64,000 bases of DNA from Delftia acidovorans (GTDB lineage Bacteria > Pseudomonadota > Gammaproteobacteria > Burkholderiales > Burkholderiaceae_C): NCBI GenBank assembly GCA_031286585.1, contig JAITUC010000044.1, positions 1 to 64,000 of the forward strand. The letters run 5' to 3'. This document shows, one piece after another, positions 17,320 through 26,571 of this stretch (position 1 is the first letter of the stretch; each line of letters opens with the position of its first letter). A program made the translations under genes and the position numbers. A model generated the notes under the pieces. The model had not been told where the DNA came from, did not search any database, and saw nothing but the letters and a program-made list of their open reading frames with translations.

Positions 17320-18369
17320 ATGACCACAGATCGCACCTTCTCCGGCCGTCGCCATTTTCTGGGCCGCTCGGCCCTGGCGCTGGCCGCCGCGCCGCTGGGC
17401 ACCCTGCTCGCCAGCCCGGCCATGGCCGCGCAGTCCGCAATGGCAAGTATTGCAAGTTCCACTGCAAGCAGCAGCTTCGGCCCCTTGCGGCAGATCGACG
17501 CCGGCGACCTGAGCACCGGCTACGCCGAACTGGGCCCCGCCACGGGAGAACCCGTCATCCTGCTGCATGGCTGGCCCTACGACATCCACACCTATGCCGA
17601 GGTGGCGCCGCTGCTGGCGGCCCAGGGCTATCGCGTCATCGTTCCCTACCTGCGCGGCTACGGCAGCACGCGCTTTCTGTCTGCCGACACGCCGCGCAAT
17701 GGCCAGCAAAGCGTGGTCGCCCTGGACATCATTGCGCTGATGGATGCGCTGAACATAGAGCGTGCCACCGTGGGCGGCTGCGACTGGGGCGCACGCACGG
17801 CCTGCATCCTCGCGGCGCTGTGGCCCCAGCGCTTCAAGGCACTGGTATCCGTCAGCGGCTATCTGGTGGGCAATGCCCGGCTGGGCGGCCAGCCCCTGCC
17901 GCCTGCGGCCGAATTCTCATGGTGGTACCAGTTCTACTTCGCCACCGAGCGCGGCCGCGCGGGCTATGAAGCCGACCGCAATGCCTTTGCGCGCTTCATC
18001 TGGCGGCAGGCATCGCCGCAATGGCGCTTTGACGAAGCCACCTTTGCGCGATCGGCTGCCGCCTTCGACAACCCCGACCATGTGGCCATCGTCATCCACA
18101 ACTACCGCTGGCGCCTGGGCCTGGCCGAAGGCGAGGCGCGCTGCAGCGCGCTGGAGGAACGCCTCGCGCCCGGCCCGCGCATTGCCCTGCCCACCATCAC
18201 GCTGGAAGGCGACGCCAACGGCGCTCCCCACCCGGAGCCTTCCAGCTATGCGCGCAAGTTCAGCGGCCCCTACCAGCACCGCACGCTGAAAGGCGGCATC
18301 GGCCACAACCTGCCCCAGGAAGCACCCCAGGCCTTTGCCCAGGCCATCCTGGATGCAGGCAGGCTCTGA
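17320..18369 (+). CDS. Tat-exported alpha/beta hydrolase, epoxide hydrolase-like
   Basis: A 349-residue protein. The start at 17320 gives a twin-arginine signal (GRRHFLGRSALALAAA...) ending in SPAMA. The mature enzyme has the oxyanion motif LLHGWPYD, GYGSTR, the nucleophile elbow GGCDWGARTA with Asp as nucleophile, and a C-terminal GGIGHNLPQE with the catalytic His. Asp nucleophile plus HGWP suggests epoxide hydrolase or haloalkane dehalogenase-like chemistry in the periplasm. Shares an upstream motif with ohr. Confidence 0.88.
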   Translation: MTTDRTFSGRRHFLGRSALALAAAPLGTLLASPAMAAQSAMASIASSTASSSFGPLRQIDAGDLSTGYAELGPATGEPVILLHGWPYDIHTYAEVAPLLAAQGYRVIVPYLRGYGSTRFLSADTPRNGQQSVVALDIIALMDALNIERATVGGCDWGARTACILAALWPQRFKALVSVSGYLVGNARLGGQPLPPAAEFSWWYQFYFATERGRAGYEADRNAFARFIWRQASPQWRFDEATFARSAAAFDNPDHVAIVIHNYRWRLGLAEGEARCSALEERLAPGPRIALPTITLEGDANGAPHPEPSSYARKFSGPYQHRTLKGGIGHNLPQEAPQAFAQAILDAGRL

Positions 18370-18584
18370 GGCAGCACCCGAGCGGCGTCATCGAACGGTC
18401 AAGTGGCGCCACAAGCAGCCTCTCAAGCGGCGGCCTGCTGGCGTGGCAACTACAGCACCAAAAGTGCGAGAGAGATACCTACTTCTGCTCGTATCCCTCG
18501 CACGCGCTGCCCATGCGGGGACGGCTGGTGCTGGTGCATTGAGGCCGCATCGCTGCACGGCAAAGGCCCAAAGGGCCTGCGCCT

Positions 18585-19022
18585 TCAATGCAGCAGCGTG
18601 GCCACCAAAGTCACCTCGGGCACGCCTGCCAGCGCCTTGGACAGCGGGCACTGGGACTTGGCCTCCTGGGCGATTTTCTGGAACTGCGCATCGTCGATGC
18701 CGGGCACCTTGGCCTGCAGCGTGAGGGCGATGCGGTCGATCTTGAAGCCTTCGCCATCCTTGGCAAGCCGCACCTTGGCCGTGGTGTCCAGCATCTCGGT
18801 GGCGATGCCAGCCTTCTCGCAGGCAAAGGCAAAGGCCATGGTGAAACAGGCCGCATGCGCGGCGCCCACGATCTCCTCGGGATTCGTTCCCTTGCGGTCA
18901 TCCCCGAAGCGGCTGCCGAAGCCGTAGGGATGGTCCTTGAGCGCGCCGGTCTCCGTGCTGATGCGGCCCTGGCCGGTCTTGCCTGCACCTTCCCAATGGA
19001 CGGAAGCGGTTTTCTCGGACAT
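18585..19022 (-). CDS. osmC: OsmC-family peroxiredoxin
   Basis: A 145-residue protein from the start at 19022 with AGGAG upstream on the minus strand. It has TNPEEIVGAAHAACFTMAFA and SQCPLSKAL, the two redox cysteines of the OsmC subgroup, and the usual N-terminal GRISTETGALKDHPYGF. It reduces organic hydroperoxides. A second family member (ohr) lies 4 kb upstream. Monocistronic, convergent with the hydrolase. Confidence 0.93.
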   Translation of the reverse strand: MSEKTASVHWEGAGKTGQGRISTETGALKDHPYGFGSRFGDDRKGTNPEEIVGAAHAACFTMAFAFACEKAGIATEMLDTTAKVRLAKDGEGFKIDRIALTLQAKVPGIDDAQFQKIAQEAKSQCPLSKALAGVPEVTLVATLLH

Positions 19023-19291
19023 GTGTTTCTCCTGTGCGTTGGTTGGACAAGCCGCCATCACAGCACAGGCGCCATAGTGCAAGGCGTGGTCCCGGGGCGC
19101 GCCAGCCCCTGCGCGCACGTCCTACAGTAAAAACGACGGATACCGCCGCATGCAGCATTCACCTTATTCCGGCCCGCGTACCGGGGACTGCGTGTAGGCC
19201 AATGCAACTGCCGCCGCAAAAAATGCCACTTGCCTGCTTCCTTTGCATGTTCAACAATGCAGTCTCAAATTGAGGGCGAGGAATTCAAAGA

Positions 19292-19645
19292 ATGAAATAT
19301 TCGTATGTTGCGATATCGCTGGCTCTGCTTTACATCTATCTATTCAACCGACTGACATCCGTACTTTCAGAAGAAGACAAGAAAAAATTCCTGACCCAAG
19401 GGGTGAGCAAATACATCGTGATGGCTTGCGCCGCCCCCATGTTAGCCATACCGTTTTTCAACGATCAGACTGTCAAATTCGCATTGCTCGCCTTTGTGCT
19501 GATCTCTTCAGCATTGCTTGAACCCATCAATCATAGAAAACTGCTGGCATCAGGGCTGCCTGCAAGCTTCCTGAGAAAAATGCGTCTCCTGGGGTTCATC
19601 TCAATGCCTGCCACCATCTTCTTTTTGCTGGAATATTGGCATTGA
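19292..19645 (+). CDS. small membrane protein of unknown function
   Basis: A 117-residue protein with four hydrophobic segments (about residues 2-20, 42-57, 60-77 and 95-113) separated by charged loops (SEEDKKKF; NHRKLL; RKMR). AGGA lies upstream of ATG 19292. GC content and codon choice are lower than neighbours, suggesting acquisition. No family recognised. Confidence 0.6.
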   Translation: MKYSYVAISLALLYIYLFNRLTSVLSEEDKKKFLTQGVSKYIVMACAAPMLAIPFFNDQTVKFALLAFVLISSALLEPINHRKLLASGLPASFLRKMRLLGFISMPATIFFLLEYWH

Positions 19646-19684
19646 AGATGCAGCCGCTCGGCAAACAATCGGCCGCGCCTGCCA

Positions 19685-20062
19685 CTACTGCCGGAACGTG
19701 CCCCTGGGCTTGACCATCTGCCGAAGATTCTTGAGCTTTCGCGGAGCACGCTCAGTCCACATAATCTCCGCACCGTCCGCCAACTCCTCGTAGATGGGAA
19801 GGACCTCGGTAATACCCAGCAACTCCCATTGGACAGGCACGCCATCCGTTCCACCCTTGTACGGCTTCGCATTTTCACTGGCGAACGCCAAGCCTTTTTC
19901 ATAGGCCTCGTCCAATGTGCCGGCGCGCACAAGCACCGTGTTCTCCCAAGACACAAAGCGGTCTTCTTCGTCGTCCCGACGCTCATCGTTCAGCTCCACG
20001 AATCGAAGCAGGTAGGACACCACATACCAGCCGACGGGGGAAAGGTTCTTGTCGTGTTTCAT
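19685..20062 (-). CDS. DUF4288-domain protein
   Basis: A 125-residue cytoplasmic protein beginning MKHDKNLSPVGWYVVSYLLR, followed by an Arg/Asp/Glu-rich segment, WENTVLVRAGTLDEAYEKGL and WELLGITEVLPIYEEL. This matches the small DUF4288 family, which often occurs among immunity-type genes. Function unknown; convergent with the small membrane protein gene. Confidence 0.7.
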   Translation of the reverse strand: MKHDKNLSPVGWYVVSYLLRFVELNDERRDDEEDRFVSWENTVLVRAGTLDEAYEKGLAFASENAKPYKGGTDGVPVQWELLGITEVLPIYEELADGAEIMWTERAPRKLKNLRQMVKPRGTFRQ

Positions 20063-20144
20063 GACTACAAGGAGTTATGGACATAAATCTCCGGCCTGTG
20101 CTGCGCAGGCGGCCATCGATCATAGGCACCGCTTACGGCAAAGT

Positions 20145-21431
20145 TCACCCTACAAACACCTGCCGCGTATCCGTTCGCCCCACGATCACCGCCGCCAGCA
20201 CCGCCGCCCCGGCCGCAACCCCAAAATTCGCCAGATAGGCCGCCTGGGCCGAAGTCTCCAGCAAGGCCGCGAACAGCGATCCGCCAATGGCCAGGGTGGC
20301 CGCCACGGCAATGGCCTCGCACAGCTGCAGGGCCGAGCTGTTGGCGCCCTGCTCGCCGGGCGCGGACATGGACAGCGTGAGCACCGACAGGCTTGCCGAG
20401 AGCAGGCCCATGCCCAGCCCCGACACGATCCAGCCCGCCACCGCCACCCACACGGGCACGGCCGGCCAGGCCACCGATGCCGTCAGCAGCACGCCCGCCA
20501 GTACCGCGCTGGTGCCCACGCGCAGGAAGCGGTGACGGCTCCAGCCGTTGCGGCTGTGTCCCTGGTACCAGGAAGCGGAACACCAGCCCAGCGCACCCGC
20601 GCTCAGCACCAGCCCCGCCATGGGCGCTGAAAGCCCGTGCTCGCGCGCCAGCACCAGCGGCAGGAACGCCTCGGCCCCGAAGAATGCTGCAAACACCAGC
20701 CCGCGCAAGGCGATCACGCTGGGCAGCCCGCGCCCGGCGCGCAGCGTGCCGGCCGGCAAGAGTTTCCAGGTGCAGGCCAGCGACAAGGCCGCGGCCACCG
20801 CCACCGCCCCCATGGCGCCCGCCGATTGCCTTTGCCCGCCCACATACAGAAGGCAGATGCCCGTGGCCGCGCCCGAGGCCCACAGCCCGCGCCGCACGCC
20901 GCCCTGCATGCCCCGTCCATGGCCGCCCAGGCCCTGGAGCGCCGGGCGCAGCATCGCCCCGGCCGGCAAGGCCAGCAGGGGCACGCCCAGGAACACCCAG
21001 CGCCAGCCCAGGTGCTCCACCACCAGGCCGCTCAACGCCGGCCCCACCAGCGCGGGCACCACCCAGGCCGTGGCAAACGCCGCAAAAATGCGCCGCCGCA
21101 GTGCCTCGGGATACCGCCGGCCCACCAGCACGTACAGCGCCACCGACATGCCACCGGCCCCCAGCCCCTGAACCAGCCGCCCCGCCAGAAACACCGGCAT
21201 GGAAGGCGCAAAGCCCGCCAGCAGCAACCCCGCCACAAAACACGCCATGCCAGACCACAGCGGCGCCGCCGGCATGGCTGTGGCCACAGCCAGGGCCTCA
21301 AAGGCAATCAAGGCCACCAGCGAGACGATGCCGATCGTCGTCAGGCGGTAGGGGGAGGACAGGATGGACCAGTTCTCGGTGGTCGTCGGCCGGACCTGAT
21401 CGTCCAGCGTGAGGGAATCTTGAGGGGGCAT
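20145..21431 (-). CDS. MFS transporter (DHA2-like) with probable internal deletion
   Basis: A 428-residue multi-pass membrane protein from the start at 21431. Typical DHA2 features: FEALAVATAMP in TM1, FLAGRLVQGLGAGG and VLVGRRYPEALRRRIFAAF, GWRWVFLGVPLLALPAG. In relatives TM1 is followed by ~40 residues containing TM2 and the loop 2-3 motif A (G..DR.GR-like) before the G...F..GLLLAG helix; here ATAMP runs directly into AAPLWSGMACFVAGLLLAG. This looks like an in-frame loss of TM2 and motif A, which would probably inactivate transport. The protein is otherwise intact. Confidence 0.85.
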   Translation of the reverse strand: MPPQDSLTLDDQVRPTTTENWSILSSPYRLTTIGIVSLVALIAFEALAVATAMPAAPLWSGMACFVAGLLLAGFAPSMPVFLAGRLVQGLGAGGMSVALYVLVGRRYPEALRRRIFAAFATAWVVPALVGPALSGLVVEHLGWRWVFLGVPLLALPAGAMLRPALQGLGGHGRGMQGGVRRGLWASGAATGICLLYVGGQRQSAGAMGAVAVAAALSLACTWKLLPAGTLRAGRGLPSVIALRGLVFAAFFGAEAFLPLVLAREHGLSAPMAGLVLSAGALGWCSASWYQGHSRNGWSRHRFLRVGTSAVLAGVLLTASVAWPAVPVWVAVAGWIVSGLGMGLLSASLSVLTLSMSAPGEQGANSSALQLCEAIAVAATLAIGGSLFAALLETSAQAAYLANFGVAAGAAVLAAVIVGRTDTRQVFVG

Positions 21432-21551
21432 GGATGCTTCTTGGTTGCAGGGTCTGCGCCGGCCATGGCGCAGTGCCATGGCGACGAGAAGCCTGGAGCA
21501 TGCAACCTCAAGTGCGGTTGAGATCAAGGGGGTCCTGCCCCCAAGCACCTC

Positions 21552-22850
21552 CTACCGCTCGATCACACGCCAATACTGCCCAGAGGAGCGGCTGGTGGCC
21601 GGCAGCATGACGGCGATGCCATTGTTCTTGGCGGTGTCCAGCACGACGGCATCCGACAGGAAGCGGTTGTAGAGATGGAACTGGCCCGGCAGGTCGCTGG
21701 GCGCACAGCGCCATTGCTGGCCGCTGAAGCGTGGGGAGTCTCCCGCCGACGCCGTCATCTTCAGCTCAAGATGCGATTTCCCGGCCACGCTGGTGACATC
21801 GAGCGCCATGGTGCCCGGTCCGAACGCCGCATTCTGGACAAGCCAGTAGCCCTGGCCGGTGCGCATGAACCTCCATCTGTCGGCGCCCACAATCATGGCC
21901 GGGACGGAAATCTGCAACGGCTCGACGTTGAACAGCCCCGGGGGAGACACCAGGCCCGTTCCCTGCAGCAGCGCCACCGCATTGCGCCTTTCACTCCAAT
22001 ACAGGTTCTGCAGCGCGACCCACTGGCGGTCCTTGAGCATGGGGCATTGGTCGTACAGGTAGTCGCCGCTCTCGTAGCGCAGAAAGTCCGCATCGCTCAG
22101 CCGCTGGGCCGATATCGCATGCGTCTCGGCGGAGATGCGTGCCAGTTCCCGCATGGCGGCGGTCATGGCGATCAGGGGCGCAGACGAGCCACGCACCGGC
22201 CTCACCGGCAAGATGCGACGAGCATTTGCAAGGTCGGAGGCCACGGCCCGCCAGCGCAATGCCAGGGTGCTGAATTCCGTTGCCATCGCCTGCGGCGCGG
22301 GCCCGAGGCGGACCACCGCATTTGCCGGTGGCGGCTGCCTGGCATGGTGCGCGGCAGCCACGCGAAGCAGCGAGGCATGACTTTCCAGCTGCGCCACGAT
22401 GGGCGCAGCCGCCGCAATGGCCGCATCCATCTCAGATTCGACGGCTGCGACGCCTGCATTCCACCGGGCCTCGTCCAGCGGCGCGTCGGGGGTCAGCGAA
22501 ACGGCATCCAGCTGATCGCACAGCTGCTGCAAGCGCCCCACGGCCTGCCCCAGTTTTTGCACCGTATCGGCCAGCCCGTCGATACGTGCACGCAGCGTGC
22601 CCCAAGCGGCCGATGCCGCCTTCAGCGAAGGGAACGACTGCAGGCTCTCCAGGTTCCTTGCCAGCGTCATGCGGCCGCTGGCATCGTCCAGATCAAGCCC
22701 GGTCAGGAACGAGAACTCGGCGATATCGGTCCATACCTGCCGTGCGACTGGCTCATGCGCCGGCTCGGCTTCGGCGCGGCAGCTCGATGCCAGGGCGCCA
22801 CCGCAGCACAGCGCCGTGGCAGCGGCGGGCAGCCACAGAAGCCGGGTCAT
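21552..22850 (-). CDS. secreted ricin-lectin-like subunit of putative tripartite toxin
   Basis: A 432-residue protein overlapping the upstream gene by ATGA. Residues 1-25 are a signal peptide (LLWLPAAATALCCGGALASS), the only one in the operon. The middle ~280 residues are helical, with a Leu/Ala heptad-like region (VQKLGQAVGRLQQLCDQLDAV). The last ~115 residues have repeats of the ricin B (beta-trefoil) type: YWLVQNAAFGPG, SGQQWRC, FHLYNRFLSDAVVLDT, SGQYWRV. Such domains bind glycans, suggesting a receptor-binding role. Not assignable to a described toxin by eye. Confidence 0.65.
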   Translation of the reverse strand: MTRLLWLPAAATALCCGGALASSCRAEAEPAHEPVARQVWTDIAEFSFLTGLDLDDASGRMTLARNLESLQSFPSLKAASAAWGTLRARIDGLADTVQKLGQAVGRLQQLCDQLDAVSLTPDAPLDEARWNAGVAAVESEMDAAIAAAAPIVAQLESHASLLRVAAAHHARQPPPANAVVRLGPAPQAMATEFSTLALRWRAVASDLANARRILPVRPVRGSSAPLIAMTAAMRELARISAETHAISAQRLSDADFLRYESGDYLYDQCPMLKDRQWVALQNLYWSERRNAVALLQGTGLVSPPGLFNVEPLQISVPAMIVGADRWRFMRTGQGYWLVQNAAFGPGTMALDVTSVAGKSHLELKMTASAGDSPRFSGQQWRCAPSDLPGQFHLYNRFLSDAVVLDTAKNNGIAVMLPATSRSSGQYWRVIER

Positions 22851-25267
22851 CTGGCGGCAGTGCCGGCCATCAACAGGCGCAGGGCCCGAGGCGCTGCCGG
22901 CATCTGTCGGGGCTCCACCACTTCGATCAGCCACGTGGTGAACGGCGTCGGGCAGACATCTCCCAGGTGCTGCGAGAACTCGATCTGGTCGCCGGCGTAG
23001 GTGAAGTTGATCTTCAGGGGCGAGCAGAAAAGCCTCTCGTCCCCGTTGCCCGTGCTGTCGTGAAAGGCGCTGCCGGTCACCATGTCGATATCGATGCGCT
23101 GGGCCGAGGCATCGGCAAACTCCAGCCAGGCCTGCACCGAAGAAAGGCGGATGCGGCGGTAGCTGGCCAGTGCCGGATGGCTGGTGGCAATGGACAGGCT
23201 GATGGGCTGCCCATGCGCCAGCTGCTGCAGCAGCGCGGCGTCAGTGACCCGCAATTCCCGCCGCAGATCCCCTTGGGTCCTCGCATTGGCCGCCCGCGCG
23301 CTGGCGTGGTCTGCCAGCAGGGTGGCGTGTGCATCTGCCATGGCAGCGGCCGTTCCCGGCATCGACAGACGGTGGCCGGGCTGCTTGCCGGTCTCGTAGG
23401 CCTGTGCGGCGCGGACTCCGAAGCAGTCCACGAAGAAACCGCGGCGCGCGCTTTCCGCCCTGAGGGTGATTTCCCCCTGCAACTGCGCGCTGCGCTCCAG
23501 CTCCGTCAGCGCCTGCTGCTCCAGCGCCTGCAGGCGCTGGCGCTTGCGGATCACCGCAACATATTCCAGCTTGAGCGTGGCAAGCTCACGGGCAATGGCA
23601 TTCTTGGATGCGCTTTGCTCTGCCAGCAGGCGGCCATAGACGGCCACCTTCTGCACCTGTGTCTTGAGGGTGTTGGCGGCGTTGCGCACGGCCGCCTCGG
23701 TGCCTTCCGCGGCAAGCACCAGATCCAGCCGGTTGACGGCATCGTTCTCCAGCACCGTCCAGGCGGCCTTGGCTTCATTGGCATCCGGCATGAGCGCAAG
23801 TGCACGCATGGTGTCGCCCAGCTCCCGGGAAATCCCCTCGACATCCAGCCCACCCAGCGGCCCACGGATCACCGGCAGCACCGCATTCAACGCGCCCTTG
23901 GCGGGATCCACCAGATTCTTGAGCGTGCTGGAGTTGTGCCTGGCCCATTGCAGCGGAATGGCAAACGACTGGCCCAGGGCCTTCAGCGCCTTGAGCGGGC
24001 CGTCTATGCTGCCGCCGAGCGTCTTGGCCTGCCCGTACAAATCCTTCAGGCCGAGCACGCCTTTCTGACCGGTCTCGGTCAGCGCCTTCGGGTCGGGCGG
24101 CACGCCCACGCACAGGGCCGCCACGCTGCTTGCGACCGCAATCACGCCAAAGGCGATTTCCAGGCTCATCTTCACGGTGCGCACGATCTGGGCAACGTCG
24201 CTCGCCAGCTTCAGCCGCATGGCGGCAAGTTCCGCTTCAAGCTCCTCCTGGCGCACCGTGCGTGCGGCGCGGTCAAGGGCCTCGATCTGCTGAATCAACC
24301 GCTGCTCCAGCTCGGTGCAACGTGCCTCCAGCGTCTTGAGGTCCAGGGTGTCCCGGTCGGCAAACGCCTGCGCGACGCTGCCCACGGCACCTGCCAGCTC
24401 GCCGCTGGCGCGCAGGCTGCGCAGGTGGGCCTCCATGGCCGCCATCACCTCCTGCCGGGCCTTGGCCAGCGACAGGTAGCTGCCGGCGCTCAGATCAGGA
24501 ATCGGCCTTGCCAGCCCCTCAGCGCCCATGACCGGCAGCAGGCGCTGCAGCGACCCCGCCGCCTGGATCAACTCGCCAAACCCGGACTCGACCCCTGACC
24601 AGCGCGTGATCCAGGCCAGCGCCTCATGGCACAGCGCCAGCTCGGCCGCGCTGTGGCCGGGCCTGCCCGCCATGCCGGCGCTCAGGGCAAACAGCGCGGC
24701 CAGCACCCTGTGCATCGGCTCGCCATGCTCCAGCAAGCCGGGCGGCACGGGAGTGTGCTTCACCACAGCCCGGTTGTCCTGCCACAGGAAATTGCTGAAC
24801 TGCGGCCGTGCCACCGTGTCCCAGGCCTCCTCCAGCGCATAAGGGGTGTCGCGCGTGGGGCCACCGTACAGCGTGAACCGGCCCTCCACGGTTTCCACAA
24901 AAATGCGCACCCTGCTGAGCTCGTTGCCCTCGTCATGCAGCATGCGCAGAACCGTCGTGCCTTCGGAAACAATGCGGCGGGCAACCACCGTCAGCCGCCG
25001 CACCGAACCGTCAAGCCGCCTGTCGAACCCCTCGGGCACCACCACGGTATCGGCATGGATGTCCAGCGCCTGCAGGCCGGCCGCGTCGGCCTCGTCCAGC
25101 GACACCTTCAGGTCCACCACCAGATCGGCCACGATGCCGAAGGGATTGAAGCTGCCGTCCGGCGCGCGGCCACCGCTGCAGACCAGCGGCCCTGGCGGCA
25201 CCAGGCCCTCGGCACGGTAGTGATCGATCAAGGTGCGCAATTCAATGGGAGTCATTGCTGAAGTCAT
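22847..25267 (-). CDS. large helical subunit of putative tripartite pore-forming toxin
   Basis: An 806-residue protein. Residues ~1-180 are beta-rich with an FNPFGIVADLVVDL start; ~265-365 form long helices; a single strong hydrophobic segment lies at ~368-390 (SLEIAFGVIAVASSVAALCV), followed by ~300 residues of Ala/Leu/Gln-rich coiled coil and a beta-type C-terminal domain (~690-795: HPALASYRRIRLSSVQAWLEF...). One hydrophobic stretch embedded in long helices is the layout of alpha-pore-forming toxins. No signal peptide. The start is 65 bases after the XaxA-like gene; the end overlaps the lectin gene by four bases. Confidence 0.6.
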   Translation of the reverse strand: MTSAMTPIELRTLIDHYRAEGLVPPGPLVCSGGRAPDGSFNPFGIVADLVVDLKVSLDEADAAGLQALDIHADTVVVPEGFDRRLDGSVRRLTVVARRIVSEGTTVLRMLHDEGNELSRVRIFVETVEGRFTLYGGPTRDTPYALEEAWDTVARPQFSNFLWQDNRAVVKHTPVPPGLLEHGEPMHRVLAALFALSAGMAGRPGHSAAELALCHEALAWITRWSGVESGFGELIQAAGSLQRLLPVMGAEGLARPIPDLSAGSYLSLAKARQEVMAAMEAHLRSLRASGELAGAVGSVAQAFADRDTLDLKTLEARCTELEQRLIQQIEALDRAARTVRQEELEAELAAMRLKLASDVAQIVRTVKMSLEIAFGVIAVASSVAALCVGVPPDPKALTETGQKGVLGLKDLYGQAKTLGGSIDGPLKALKALGQSFAIPLQWARHNSSTLKNLVDPAKGALNAVLPVIRGPLGGLDVEGISRELGDTMRALALMPDANEAKAAWTVLENDAVNRLDLVLAAEGTEAAVRNAANTLKTQVQKVAVYGRLLAEQSASKNAIARELATLKLEYVAVIRKRQRLQALEQQALTELERSAQLQGEITLRAESARRGFFVDCFGVRAAQAYETGKQPGHRLSMPGTAAAMADAHATLLADHASARAANARTQGDLRRELRVTDAALLQQLAHGQPISLSIATSHPALASYRRIRLSSVQAWLEFADASAQRIDIDMVTGSAFHDSTGNGDERLFCSPLKINFTYAGDQIEFSQHLGDVCPTPFTTWLIEVVEPRQMPAAPRALRLLMAGTAAR

Positions 25268-25332
25268 GGCGGGTGGTTCCAGGTAAGGCGCTGCACCTGT
25301 GCAGCGGTGAGACAAAGGCCGCAGCAGACCGC

Positions 25333-26571
25333 TCAGGCTGCCTTCTTGCTGGCCAGGTCCACCAGTTGGTCCACGCTCTCCGCCTTCTTCGGCGTACCGC
25401 CAAAACGGCGGAAATGGTCTGCCTGTTCGGCGACACGCGCCCAGCCCTTCTTGGCCGTGCCCAGCACAACCGTCAGGCTGAACCAGTTTTCCCCTTGCAG
25501 GGACTTGCGGCCGGTGGTGCTCAAGACCTTGTGTATGTTGCCCAGATCGGCAGAAATCGCGCGCCATGCATCGCCCAGCGTCTTGAGCTTGGGACCCAGG
25601 TCTTCAATGCTCTTGCTGATGCTGTCAAAGCGATCATTGCTGCGGTTGTAGTAGCCGATGAAGCGCTCATTCGTCGCCATCGTGGCCTGGATGGTTCTCA
25701 CCTCATCCATTTTCTCGGCAATCTTCCTGCGCGTGACCGCAAGGTCCGCACCCACACCGATATCCACACCCGCCAGAATCAGCGGCCCGAAAAGCGGAAT
25801 CGCCAGATAGGCCGGAGACGTGGACAGCACGATGACTTCATCCTTTTCCTTGCGGCGCAGGGCCTTCAAGTCGTTCTCCAGCTTCTCCACGGCGGCCTTC
25901 AGCTTCTGGTTGGCAGCACCTTCGGCGCCCAGCGTGGTCGTGAACTTCTGCTTTTGTCCATTGAATGCAGTCTTGCAGGCATTCAGGCGCATCAGTATTC
26001 CGTTGCCGTTGTCCAGAATGGAGTTCTGCAGCGCGAAGGCACGCACCGATCGCGCATTGGCGTCTTCAATCAGCTGCTCCAGCGCGCTGCTGAAATTGCG
26101 CTTGATCTGCTCCGACCGCCCGCTGGGCGTATCGCTTTCCCAAGCCTTGACCAGGGCCTTCCATTTCGCTTCCACCGCCGGCTCCGCCGATGGGGTGGAC
26201 GCCCCCTCCAGATCGAAACGGTCCACCAGCTCGATCAACCGCTCATAGGTGGTTGCCGCCACATCGTTGTACTGAACGATATCGTCGGCAAGGGTCAGCA
26301 TCTTGTCCTGCACATCGGCCTTGAACTTCTGGCCGACACCCTTGAGCGTGACGAACAGCTCCACCGCTTCGGAAAACTCCGGCCTGAAAGCATCCTGCTT
26401 CTGCATGCCCAGCATGGCGCGCATCAGCTCCGTGGTGGTCGGGTTGTCGGTGACAGCAGACTCGAAGAACGTCGTCAGCCCGATCCAGTCCTCTGAACTG
26501 AGAACGGAGATGCCCTTGTAGATATCGGCAGACGGGGTGAAGGCATTCGTTGAGTTTGCAGGGTCGGACAT
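25333..26571 (-). CDS. alpha-xenorhabdolysin/ClyA-like pore-forming toxin subunit
   Basis: A 412-residue protein from the start at 26571 (AGGAG upstream). It is almost wholly helical, with a conspicuous hydrophobic hairpin at ~246-279 (VIVLSTSPAYLAIPLFGPLI, then LAGVDIGVGADLA) between long amphipathic helices (QKLKAAVEKLENDLKALRRK before, RRKIAEKMDEVRTIQATM after) and a C-terminal LGDAWRAISADLGNIHKVL. Length and layout match XaxA and the Hbl/Nhe/ClyA superfamily, whose hairpin inserts in membranes. First gene of a three-gene operon. Family placement is by pattern, not by search. Confidence 0.7.
   Translation of the reverse strand: MSDPANSTNAFTPSADIYKGISVLSSEDWIGLTTFFESAVTDNPTTTELMRAMLGMQKQDAFRPEFSEAVELFVTLKGVGQKFKADVQDKMLTLADDIVQYNDVAATTYERLIELVDRFDLEGASTPSAEPAVEAKWKALVKAWESDTPSGRSEQIKRNFSSALEQLIEDANARSVRAFALQNSILDNGNGILMRLNACKTAFNGQKQKFTTTLGAEGAANQKLKAAVEKLENDLKALRRKEKDEVIVLSTSPAYLAIPLFGPLILAGVDIGVGADLAVTRRKIAEKMDEVRTIQATMATNERFIGYYNRSNDRFDSISKSIEDLGPKLKTLGDAWRAISADLGNIHKVLSTTGRKSLQGENWFSLTVVLGTAKKGWARVAEQADHFRRFGGTPKKAESVDQLVDLASKKAA

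Noticed and set aside
22280..24598. A 772-codon plus-strand frame over the toxin operon
   Set aside because: Antisense to the helical toxin subunits; low-complexity translation, no motifs.
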